Source: Clytia hemisphaerica (lineage: Eukaryota > Cnidaria > Hydrozoa > Leptothecata > Clytiidae). From it: a stretch of 64,000 nucleotides of DNA. This document shows, piece by piece, positions 31,643-42,900 of the stretch. The notes beneath the pieces are model-generated. The model had not been told where the DNA came from. It saw only the letters and a program-made list of their open reading frames with translations, and made no database searches. The translations under genes were made by a program, and so were the position numbers. Position 1 is the first letter of the stretch. Each line of letters opens with the position of its first letter. The stretch covers positions 168,038 to 232,037 of the forward strand of contig CACVBU010000504.1 of assembly GCA_902728285.1 (NCBI GenBank), written 5' to 3'.

Positions 31643-32170
31643 AAATATTGTCTAATTCTTCATCTGTCGTCCAGTCGTCAGAAGATATGGACAGAGAAGA
31701 CGTTGTTTTGGTCTTTGTTCTAGGTTTTCGAACTAGGCGAAGGCTTGTTCTAGGGCTTCCTCTTACATGCCAAACGAAATCATCATTTTTTTAATTCATT
31801 TTATTCGCCTTTTGGCACATATCTTTAATAATTTTTCTTTCGTTGATGGTGAAGTCGTCTGTAATGCTAAAGCCACCAATTTCATTGAATCGTTTCAGCT
31901 TATGCAGATTTTGCATTATCCGTTCTTTTTCCTCTATACTTTTTAAGATCAACTTATTGATTGGACGCCAATGTAGCCCTTTTCTGTTTTGTCCAATGCG
32001 GTGATGGTGGGACGGTTTGATATCTTGGACGCCAATGTTACCTAGTATACCTTCAATATCTATTTTGTCTTGTTCCTGTTGTTCCTCTTTGTTATCTACC
32101 TCTAATTCCACCATTCCATGTATAATAATATTTCGTTTTCTTGATTCGATGTCTCTGTCTTCATTCTTGT
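31643..32170 (-). pseudogene. LINE ORF1-like RNA-binding protein fragment
   Basis: This minus-strand fragment in intron 6 of receptor copy A reads RKRNIIIHGM, a spacer rich in D, E and Q, then ILGNIGV, HHHRIGQNRKG and FTINERKIIKDMCQKANKMN. That order (R-x-N-hhhhG, hydrophobic helix, R-I-G, then a terminal helix) is seen in ORF1 proteins of several non-LTR retrotransposons, which bind the element's RNA. A TAA follows KANKMN, but the same frame continues open for about 50 codons (NDDFVWHVRGSPRTSL onward), suggesting a stop mutation. No reverse transcriptase is adjacent. Confidence 0.55.
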
Positions 32171-32708
32171 TTTCTTGTTGGTGTTATAAGCATGCCTTTG
32201 AGGGGGAGAGATTCTGATATAGAACAACACTGAAAAAATTGCCAAAAATTGTTCTGGGGCAGAACAACAAAACAATAATTCGAAAATTCAATAGAGATGA
32301 AATTTATGATAATTTTTCTCGCCAGAAAAGGATTTTTGCCATTTTCCAATAAAGCAGGGTCCGTTCACGTTAACTGTGCACTAATCCTTGTTTTGCTTAA
32401 CTTTTTTTTAGCAAATACTTCATTGGGACTTCATTCCTAACATAACACATTATATATACCGTTGAAAAGATCATTCAGAGCACAATAACTCAAAAAATCT
32501 AAAAAAATATTGAAGCATAGGTTGGGAAATGGCAAGGATTAGTGCACACTTTTAAAGTGAATGGACTTAAACTGGGTTTTGCGATGTCAAATACCTTGTA
32601 CTTCATCATTATCAAGAGCCTCCATCAACTGTGTTGTGTTGAAGTACACTATAAAAGAAAAGGATTGCGTGTTTTGGATTTCATTTTTAAAACTTTCATT
32701 AGATTTAA

Positions 32709-33015
32709 CACCCCCTTCTCACAGACCCGGTAGGATTTTTCCAACCACTGGGGGTAAAAATAATGGACCAAAACTTGATGGAGATTGATATCCCCATGTT
32801 TTTTACGGTTAGGGATTTGAAGTGTATTGTTTTTGAGCCAGAAAATTCAGTGGGAATGGAAAATAGCATAATATTTTGCAGTGAGGATTTGCTTATCTGG
32901 TTATTTTCAGCGAGGACAAAAATGTTCTTCAAACAATATAGTTTTCCACTGGGGATGTTATTTTGGCCAATTTTTTCCAGTGGGAAGGGGTCCCCGTGGG
33001 TCTGTGAGAAGGAGG
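32709..33015. mobile_element. CACCCCCTTCTCACAGACC MITE in intron 5 of copy A
   Basis: The left end CACCCCCTTCTCACAGACC pairs with GGGTCTGTGAGAAGGAGGT at the right. The interior repeats words such as CCACTGGGG, CAGTGGGAA and their complements. Relatives occur at 33911-34088, 42369-42556, 45452-45753, 53214-53475 and 57122-57372, with partial copies near 31140-31195 and 34733-34972. Confidence 0.75.
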
Positions 33016-33910
33016 TATATTTACTCAACCGAAATGGGTTCAACCCATTTCGAGATAATAACGGCAATGTCTCAATAATTACCTTTCGGAAAAGCAAATT
33101 CCTTCATGATGCTGTTATAGACGTGAGGTTTACTTTCAATAAAACCAACCTAAAAAGTTAGTAAAAAGTTGGAAAAAGTTAAAGCCAGGTCTATCCTCTG
33201 AAAGGCAGGGTAAGCTATTATGGTTAAAGGTAGGCTAGCGGCCTTCTAGAGACGACTTCTGAACTATTTCCTATAGAGATTGTTTTGCAATTTTAAACAT
33301 AAATCGTATTCAGATCAAATGGAAACCAGTGCAGTTACCTTGGAGCCACTCAATTCAAAAGTGGAATGTTGTCGGATTGCAGCATTTAACCCAGTGATAA
33401 TAGCAGCCGTGAACATGTTGAATAGGGTGATGCCGATTAAAATCCAGAGAATAGCAAACAAACGGCCAAATACTGTCGATGGTGTCTTGTCACCGTATCT
33501 GGGAAAGAGGAAAGTGTTGAAATGGTTCAGAAATTTTTATTTATGTTCTAATTTGGCTACACATGTAACGACTTTTTTTAATACAAAATCTGTTGACTAT
33601 AGAATAAATAATGAATAATAATGAATATTTAAATAATAAAACGAATCTTAAAGGAATCGTCAAAATGTTTTATCAGTAATATATTTTTTCAGAGCTCTCA
33701 AAATAAAGATTTTATCCTCAAATTCAAAAATCTATTTTCGAAATACAGCTCTTAACTCTCACCCAACTGTTGTCATGGAAACATAAGCCCACCAAAATCC
33801 TTAAGCTCCTCTCGGAAACGTCTTTGGAAAATGTTCTTCATTACTCCATTGGTCCTGTGAAGATAGAGAGTAGTAGTGACTGTTAGAAGCAATTTTCTGA
33901 CTAATGTAAT

Positions 33911-34088
33911 ACCTCTTTCTCACAGCCCTAGTGGAACTTTTTCCCAAAGCGGGGATAAATTCTATTGAAATCCCAACGAGGATAGAAATTCTATTATTCT
34001 AAAATTCCAGGGTACTTTCCCGACGGAAATGAAATTTTAAACAAAATTTCCAGTGGGGTTGGTCTCGGCGGGTCTGTGACACAGGAGT
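33911..34088. mobile_element. CACAGACC-type MITE in intron 2 of copy A
   Basis: Ends ACCTCTTTCTCACAGCCC and GGGTCTGTGACACAGGAGT are diverged versions of the family at 32709-33015. Internal words include CCCAGTGGGG-like segments and GAAATTCTATT. Confidence 0.65.
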
Positions 34089-34732
34089 GTAATTTAGGTT
34101 TGTAAACTAAATCGAAGAGCACAACCAAATCTCGCACATTGCCACACCTGAAATTTATTAATTCATTGAAAAAGATATAAATCCTGTTTCCAATTCCCAC
34201 ACCTTCAAATATTCTGTTGAAATCATAGATAGATGAGCAGGTTTGCCATAGGCTCCGCGAAAACAAGACTGTCTAAAGTAAAATCTCTAAATATCGACTA
34301 TCTAGTTTTTTACTCAATATTATTGGAGAAACTTACAGATAGCCAAATCACCACGCCAGCACTGACAGCCATCGAAAGTGCAGTCACAAACAATGGCCAG
34401 GTTTCCAAAGAATTATAAACCAAACTTGTAACTAACGCAAACGCATCCAAATCTTCAATCAACCCAAGATAATATACACTTGTATGGGGAAAGACGGGGA
34501 CAGTTGTATGTCCTAAAATGTTGGCTTCTTCGCCACGAAATTCCACTGGTGCAACGATTGCGTGATCAGATAAACCGCTGTAATAATTTTGGAAGTATTT
34601 ATCATCATTTTGTCCACTTTGGATGTATGTGATAAAATTACATCCCAAACAACATCTCTCGATCAAGATTTCCTGCAGGTAGTCTACAAAAATCACAAAA
34701 AAGTAGGAAATACAACCTTGAACTTGGATAGA

Positions 34733-34972
34733 AATTTTTTATCGAAATCCTAGTGAGTATAGAAATTCTATCGACCCATTTTAAAAATATCTAGTGGGAG
34801 ATGGTTTTTTAGGGTAACCTTTACATTGGATTTAAAATAGGGATGAAATGAAAGTCAATTTCGCAGAAGGGTTGAAATTGACTTTGAAATTGTAGGTGAG
34901 ATTTTTAGGCAAATGTTCCAGTGGGGAAAGTGGTCCCACCGGGTCCCACCGGGTCTATAGCACAGGGGTTTA
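34733..34972. repeat. Degraded CACAGACC-type MITE in intron 1 of copy A
   Basis: The right end GGGTCCCACCGGGTCTATAG and internal phrases CTAGTGGGAGATGG and CCAGTGGGGAAAG match the family, but the left end is not recognisable. Confidence 0.5.
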
Positions 34973-35443
34973 TAGAACTGATTCTTACGCTAACTCACCT
35001 TTTAAGATCCCCTTCACCACTTTGTTCCGTGTCTTGTCAAAAGCCTCATAAATCAAGGGAGGTGAATTAGAATAAAAAACTGTGATATTGTACTGGCAAT
35101 TTTTAACTATTTGACAAATCGTTTGATCACCGGCGACACTTTGTTTGAATTTTTTGATGAGGTTTTGCTGTAAACGACATGTCACATATGGAGCATCATC
35201 AAATGAAGTATTCCCCAAAAAGAAACCAAACCAATCGTCTATGGTGAGATTTCCAGCTAGTTCAGAAGTTGATAATGTGCTTGAATGTTTGATATCATCA
35301 TCTTTGCCCTCAGCGCCCTCATTGTCAAAATTTTCACCCTCATCTCCAATAATTTCAGCGTTAGACAATGATAAAGGAATTATCAAGATAACACAATACA
35401 AAAATACAATTGCAGGATGCACCTTTATGCTAATTCTCAACAT

Positions 35444-36969
35444 TACATAAGTAAGTGTAATTCTTTCACATCTCGTCCGTAGATCAGGATTTCAAATTTT
35501 TCATCATTAAATTTTTTCTTTTGAAAACCTTTGCGTGAAATCACAGCTTTCTTCAAAGTGAACTTTTACCTTCAAAGCATGGATCCAATATGAAAATTTT
35601 CTTCGGCTATTTGCGGACCATGTTATGTGGTCTGTGAAAAATAATCGCTATTGATTGAATGAGCTATTTGATTCGAAATTTACTATCGGAATAACAAACA
35701 GAAAACAAGTTGAATAGAAATCACTAGGAATTTTTTTATTTTCAATATTTATCACTGAAAAGTTTTAAAATAATTCTCGAGCACTGCTTTGAAATTCAAT
35801 CGGATAATATTGAAAATGGAATTTTAAATAATTAATATTTGTTATTTCGAGTGAAAAATTTAGTCCTTAAAATTGGGGCATAAAAAACTTAAACTGCCCC
35901 ATTCAATAGTGTTTTTTTACCGCTATCGGTACTCGGTACGGTACACTATAAAATCTCACCATCCTCATTTTTCTTGAAAAACTATTAAAAAAAATTGTGC
36001 ATGTCTTAAATGTTTTTTTTTTAATAAGAGTGATATCGTTTGCTTACTCATCAATTTTAATTTACAAGCTTTTTCACATTGAATTGACACGGATGTGGAG
36101 CAATATGATCAGAAAGAGGAAAATCAAAACATTTTTTTGTTTATATCAGCACAATATAACAATAGCAAGGCACTGTTCTGATAAAAAACATGTGTCTGAT
36201 ATGAAACAGAAACACTTATGCAAAGACAAAACCTTTAATGCCAATATTTTTCATTTAATTCTTAATAATTCTTAATTGGAATTCTTCTCACTATCCAAAT
36301 AGGGATAATCTTTTAGATTACCTTTCTCAGGAATCAGTACAAAATATAACCATATGAACCATAAATGTATGGACTAAAGAGAAAATTGTCGTGTTTACTA
36401 CATCGATAAGCAATCAGAGCCCCATTCATTGAGATCATCGTTCGGGGGTGGGGTACTTAGGCAAAATGAAGGCTGGGTATGTGCGAGCCTTTTTGACACC
36501 CTCGAACGTCTCTCAAAGGGGTGAAAAAACATTAAAAAGAAAATTGAGTCTCTGTAAGGGTCTAAAAATTTCCTCTCTCAAAGGGTCGTGATTTTCCAAA
36601 ATTTGGACAAAAATCGGGTGAAATCGATAAAAATTTTGAGAAATGTCTCTCCAAAAATGCCAATTTTTCCTCTCTCTAAGGGTTGATTTTCGATTTTTGG
36701 CTCGGACATTCCGGTGGCCTCGCAAACTTAACACCCCCGGGGGCCATCGTTAAGTACTGTGATAAATTGTCTTTATAATGCCAATATCTGTGTTTGAAAT
36801 AGTCAGAAATGTTTATTCGCAATATCCTGGAATCAAAGTGATACTGGTCTTTAAAATAGAACGTTAGCAGTCTTTTGCGTTATGGTAAATGGCTCCGGTA
36901 ATCCCACAAGATAGTAAATAGTAGTATTAAATTACAGATATAGTTTCAACTTAACTGCATAATTGCAGT
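35444..36969. other. Intergenic region between receptor copies A and B
   Basis: About 1.5 kb contains the promoter of copy A and the 3' flank of copy B. No gene is visible. At about 36440-36745 a word-repeat element contains CTCTCAAAGGGGTG, CTCTGTAAGGGTC, CTCTCAAAGGGTC and CTCTCTAAGGGTTG between G-rich ends (TTCGGGGGTGG and CACCCCCGGGGG). Confidence 0.5.
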
Positions 36970-39900
36970 TCAAGGCACAACTTTACGCTTCTCATTAGCT
37001 AAACACCATTTGATGAATTGACAAATAAGAGCTAACAGCAAGGATCCAACTAGCGTGATTGTGATAGTCAACCAAAAGGGTTCCTTTCTGGCATCAAACA
37101 TTACACCCACAAAAGATTTGGTGATGACTGTGGTTGATTTGGAATCTGTTGTCAAAAATTTCTAAGAAAATGAAGAAATAAATATTTATTGTTCATAATG
37201 TTTCCAAAAGTTTTTCTTGAATTTGAAAAGTCGCTCCTGGAATATCAATTAGAAATGCTTTCATAAAATAATTCGGGGGTTTGACATCATTATTCCCCCT
37301 GAAATAATTTAAGAAAAGCCTAATAAATTTTGGTCACAAAAATTTATGACTCAATGTCGCCATCATAGAATTTGTTTGTTAATAACGTACCTTATCGGGG
37401 AAAACTTCGTCGGGGAAAAGTGACGAAATTTCGGCCAAGTGACGAATATTTTTCCCCGACGAAAATTTTCCCCGGCCTTAATGCGTTTACCAACTACCAG
37501 CAAGTGACTAATTTTTTTCCCCGACGAAAATTTTCACCGACAAAGTTTTCCCCGATAAGGTATATCATATTATATTCATTAAGAATTCCAACCTCGTCCC
37601 CTGCGTATTATCAGCTTTTCGATGCTTACGAATAGGGCTAGATAATACTAGCAACAGCCTACACTAGGATATTCTTTGACGTCAATCAGTAACGTAAATA
37701 AAGTCTGGGATACACGGGGACGAGGTTGTCAGAATTCATCATACCTTAGACAATGGTAGGTCCTCTTGGTTATATTTATTAAACTCCTTCTGCATTTTAT
37801 AGTAAGGGTTTTTTTTGGAAAGTACACCAAAGCCTACATGGTAATCCTCCAAAGAAGAAATATATACAACTTGGATTGTTCTTGTTGCTTTTTCGATCAT
37901 GTTCAATGCATAATTGTAAGCTAATGCATCCATTGCAATAACTAAATGAAAATAAAAATATTGGTATGGATTTTGATAAATGACTCAGCCCGACACCATA
38001 TCCTTATCCTAAATTACTTGGACCCCCTGTTAAATTGCATCAATTGATCACAATTGATTAGTTAGTGGAAATAATGACCTTCCTTGGAATTATTTTCAAC
38101 TAGGGAGTCCAGTGATTTGGATCTAACTGGATGACAGAGGCTAGACTAGGAAATCTTTGGTTTATTATTGATAGACTTGTTGTGTTGTTTCCAGAACCTT
38201 TTTAAATGCTTAGTATTTGCAAAAAACAGGAAATGCCGGAAGGATCTTTATTTTAGTAATATTGACACATTGGAAATTGAAAACTTGGCTCTTCCATAAA
38301 AGCCAAAATAAATTTTATATTACAAAACAAAATGTCAAAGATCGGCCATTTTCCCCCGCGGATCTCGATCAAGATGGGACTGTTTTTAAAGAACTGTCTT
38401 ACCATCAATTTCTTCATTATCGAGAGCATTGATCATCTGTGACATGTTTTTGTAAACTAAAAAATTTAATGTCCAATATCCAACTTTTAGCGTGTTTTGA
38501 TTTCGTTTACCCTTTAGTGGGTACCTGTAGTATAGTCTTTTTGGACGCAAAATTTCAAGTCTGGCAAATGTTACCAAGTTGAAAACAAAGAAAAGTGAAG
38601 CCATACTATCGGCTGTATAACTATCGAGTTATACAGATGAGGGATACACGTTTTTTTATAAGAATACACTTTATAAGAATATCCAAGATGAAAATGGCCA
38701 AAAAATTAAGAATAATGCCAAGAATATCACCATCATGGAATTTTGCTACTAATGGCTAAGAATGCCATCTTTAGAGCATTTTCAATTATAAATTGTCAAT
38801 TAACAATTATCAAGTAAGGCTTTTTCCTTTCACAAAAATGCCATTTTATGCTTGAGACGTATGTACTAAATGTTAAATCTAGTCTGAATTAGAATCCTAA
38901 CCTAAGAATGTGGTAAGAATATTCTAGGATGCTTTTCCCAAAAATATTAAGAATATCCATGATGGAATGGATTTACACCATTCTCTTATAAAAAAAAGTG
39001 TGTAACCAAAAGTCCTACTCTATTTTCATACTAACTCATAGGCATAGCATTTTTTTCAAAAAAGAAGCACATTTTGGCTTAGCCCCTATTAGTTATTACC
39101 TGTAGATGGTGTAGCAAATTCCTTGATGATTGTGTTATAAACATGAAGCTTGGATTCCATGTAACCAACCTGAAGAATTATGAAAATATATTTCATCTAG
39201 TGAACCGTAAAAGTGAGAAATGGCTATAAACTGGCCACCTGTCCACCATCTTAGTAAAATCCGGCGAAAAGGTTACTGCGAGTAATAAAGTAAGTCTGCG
39301 ACCGACCATTTTAAAAACCTTCTTGGCAAAAAGCCAATTCTCTCTGAAAATAATTCTTTACCTAGGGAACAAATATCTCCACATTTGGACATTCCTCTTT
39401 CTCCTTTCACTTTAATTAGGTCCTTTCCCAAACTAAATCTTGTAAAGTTTTCGGTCCAAATAACATTCCACCTATTATCTGGAAAGATTAGAACTTCCAC
39501 GGTTTCCTTCTTAATCTTTGTAATATCGCATTCGAAGAAAATGTTTGCACAAATCATTGGCTGAAGCCTTATATCATTCCTGTTCCGAAAAGGGAGATCT
39601 AACTCTTGCTACTAACTATCGTGGTATATCTTTTCTTCCAATAGCGGCTAAGATGCACAACAAACTTTTACTTAATAGGATTCGGTCTAAAGTGGAACCC
39701 ATTCTTCGTAAAAATCAAAATGGTTTTCGTAGGGGCGCTCCACACTAACACAAATCCTATCCCTTCGTCGCGTACTTGAAGAAGCCAGGAATTTTAATCT
39801 CGATGCTATACTTGTATTTGTTGACTTTAAAAAAGCTTTCGATTCAGTTGATCGAGATAAAATGTTTGATATCCTCTCACTATATGGCATTCCCACGAAA

Positions 39901-42900
39901 ATCAATAATGCCATCAAGCTTCTTTATACAGACACCAACTCTTCTGTCCAAACTACAGATGGCGAGACTGATACTTTCCCATCTTAACAGGTATCTTGCA
40001 AAGTGATACCCTTGCCCCGTTTCTTCTTCTTTTTATTTTTGTTGCAGATTACATCATGCACATTTCTGTTGACAAAATCTCACATTGTGGTTTTCTTCTT
40101 GAATATATACTTGGGCCTCGTAGTCCAGCAACTTATCTCACTGATACATACCCTGAGTATCAGAGGTTAAGTTTTCAAAGAATATATTAACCTCTGAAGA
40201 CCAATAATAGAAATTTTATCGCGCATGTGTCAATCTAATCACTGTTGAAAGAATCAAAGATGAAGAGCAAATATTACCTTATTAATGTCTAGCAGACTGT
40301 ATCAGTATGCAGTTTACTATTTATGAATTCCCCAGAAACCTCAAAGTGTAATTGAAGTATGGGTTTCTTTCGAAAGAAATCTTTTACATGATCCCCAAAT
40401 GTATAACAGTAATTACTAAACTTTTAATTATGGAAATATCACTTTAATTGAATCGAAATAATAGACAGACTTTATGTTATGAAGGAAGTATCAGAACTCG
40501 ACTGCGGTCGAGATGATGATGATGATGCGACCGAAGCCGAGAGCAATCCGAAGAAGAATTTTGTTTTGCTGCCTACCTGAATGAAGGGGAGAACACTACT
40601 TCTTTTGAGTGTGAAGTCTTTGGTATGATTTGATCGGAGATTGAACTCATCAGGACCTTGACAGAGTGGTATGTTATCGTCCGTTACAGTGAGCGGGAAG
40701 ATATGGTGGTATAGCGTTATGGCGGTATACGGAAAAAAATTGGCGGGAGAGTTTCAAAGACTGGAAAACTCTACCGGCTGTAAACTCTTTTTGGCAAAAA
40801 AGCCTACCGTGAATAGCACAGGTCAAAATCATATATTGACGCTGTGCCAATGAATCGAGATTCTATTCAGCGCGCAATTAACGAAGACAAAAGTAACCAT
40901 GACGACCATCCAAGATCTTGGATGAAGTTCAGCGTTGATATTTTTATTCCCGTCGTTGAAAACACAACTTAAAAAAGTCAGCAATGCTTTGTAAAAAGAG
41001 TCAGTGATAGAGAATCATAACATAAAATATGTCTACTATTTCGATTCAATTAAAGGGACATTTCCATAATTAAAAGTTTAGTAATTACTGTTATACATTT
41101 GGGGATCATGTAAAAGATTTCCTTCAAAATAAACTCATTTCAATTACACTTGGAGGTTTCTGGAGAATTCGTAAATAGTAAACTGCATACTGATACAGTC
41201 TGCTAGACATTAATATGGTAATATTTGCTCTTCATCTTTGATTTTTTCTACAGTGATTAGATTGACACATGCGCGATAAAATTTCTATTATTGGTCTTCA
41301 GAGGTTAATATATTCTTTGAAAACTTAACCTCTGAAGGATAAAAAAAGCCTGTTTGCGAATTTTCTTCGGCTTTGGGCTTATTTCTTAGATAGTGATTTG
41401 TCTTAGACTATAGTCTACAGAGTCGATGGATTTTCTTTTCATGTTACGCCCTGATGTAACCCCCTTCCTTACATTCTTCCCAACAATTTCGACTTTGGAG
41501 TGTTTCGCGATTGCATTATTGAGACTTGTAACAATAGCAGCCGTAAACATATTGAATAAGGTGATGCCGATTAAAATCCAGACTATGGCAAACAAACGAC
41601 CAAATACTGTTGATGGTGTCTTGTCACCGTATCTTGGAAAAGAAAAATAATATATAAAAACCGTCTTCGAGAGCAAATAATTTTGTGAAAGAGTGGAAAT
41701 TTCGAATGTACTTTTGGTCCCTATTTGGCTTCTCAAGTTTTCAAGATCTGAAAATTTTCTGAGTCGAGTCTGGGATGATAATTTATTTTCAAACATCGAT
41801 GTGCAGAACGAATTAAACTCTCACCCAACAGTCGTCATGGAAACATAAGCCCACCAAAATCCTTCGAAGGCTCCTCTTGGGAATTCTTTCTGGAAATGTT
41901 CTTCATTACTCCATTGTTCCTAGAAATAGCAACATTTTCTTACACTCTGTAGAGCGCTTGACCAAGATTTGACGAATCTAACAAAGCCGCGATATTCGTT
42001 TTGAAGACTTATCCAATGCCCAGTCTGTCCTCTGACGACTAGGTGACGGACGAGGATTAGATATATTATATATTTCATATTACTTCATAGAGCTCGATAC
42101 TTGTGAACTATAATTCTATGAATACAGAATTGATTACCAATGGGGAATCTGACAACTTTAATATTTTGTAGAAGTTAAGATGTCAAAATTTACAAAAGCA
42201 TTATTTAGAAAGTCCTATTGAAAAATATGTGTATTGGATCGACCCTATCAGCTTGTTCAGGTAAAAAAGTGCTCTATCCAGCAGAAATCCCTGCATATAT
42301 TTTTGCCCTAATACCACCACCAAGGGTTTTTAAACCTTGACTGACTTACCCTTTTGAATTTCCCAATCAGGCACCCCCTTCTCATGGACCTGGTAGGATT
42401 TTATCAGCCGGTGTAGGTAAGAATAACGGACCAATACTCGATAAGGATTGGTATTCCCATATTTCTTATGGCTGGATAATTTACCACCGGGGATATATTT
42501 TTGAAAATGTTTCCAGTGGGAAGGGTTCCCAGTGGGTCTGTGAGAAGCGGGTGTATTTACCAATTAGCATATTGGAACATACCGAGATCCAGATGATGAC
42601 ACCGGCCAAAACAGCCATTGAAAGTGCAGTAACGAACAGAGGCCAAGTTAACAAAGCATTATTGATAACTCCTCTTAACAAGACGTAAGAATCGATCTCA
42701 GTATGAAGCCCTAGAAAATAAACTTTTCGATGCTGGAAGAGTGGTACAAGATGATGACCTAAGAGAGAGCTCTCTTCTCCACGAAATTCCACAGGCGCAA
42801 TAATGCTATCATTTTCCCATGCATTGAAATTCTCAAAGAACATGTCATCAGGAATGGTATAATGGACGAATTGTAAATTTGTACATCCAAGACAACAACG

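Larger units (their letters stand above)
30805..35443 (-). pseudogene. Glutamate-receptor-like potassium-type channel, copy A, with in-frame stop before the pore
   Basis: Eight exons: 34999-35443, 34337-34683, 33763-33854, 33339-33498, 33083-33149, 32595-32648, 31325-31518, 30805-31068; 541 codons with the same phases as copies B and C. Order: signal peptide (about residues 1-28); acidic linker; S1 lobe with SNSPPLIYEAFD and IVAPVEFRGEEANILGH; helix near WPLFVTALSMAVSAGVVIWL (about 242-263); pore FWWAYVSMTTVG then YGDKTPST; helix LFAILWILIGITLFNMFTAA; S2 lobe with AIALDEYAY and HVGFGVMVKTNPYFQMQKEF; last helix PFWLTMVCTCVGSMCMVLLW; basic tail. Exon 3 is 92 bp instead of 95: a three-base loss turns the codons for A-F-E-G into A-stop-G, with TAA at 33801-33803 (codon 282). 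All other splice sites and frames are intact, so disablement looks recent, or it may be a polymorphism or sequencing error. A protein stopped there would be a secreted or singly anchored S1 lobe. Confidence 0.8.
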
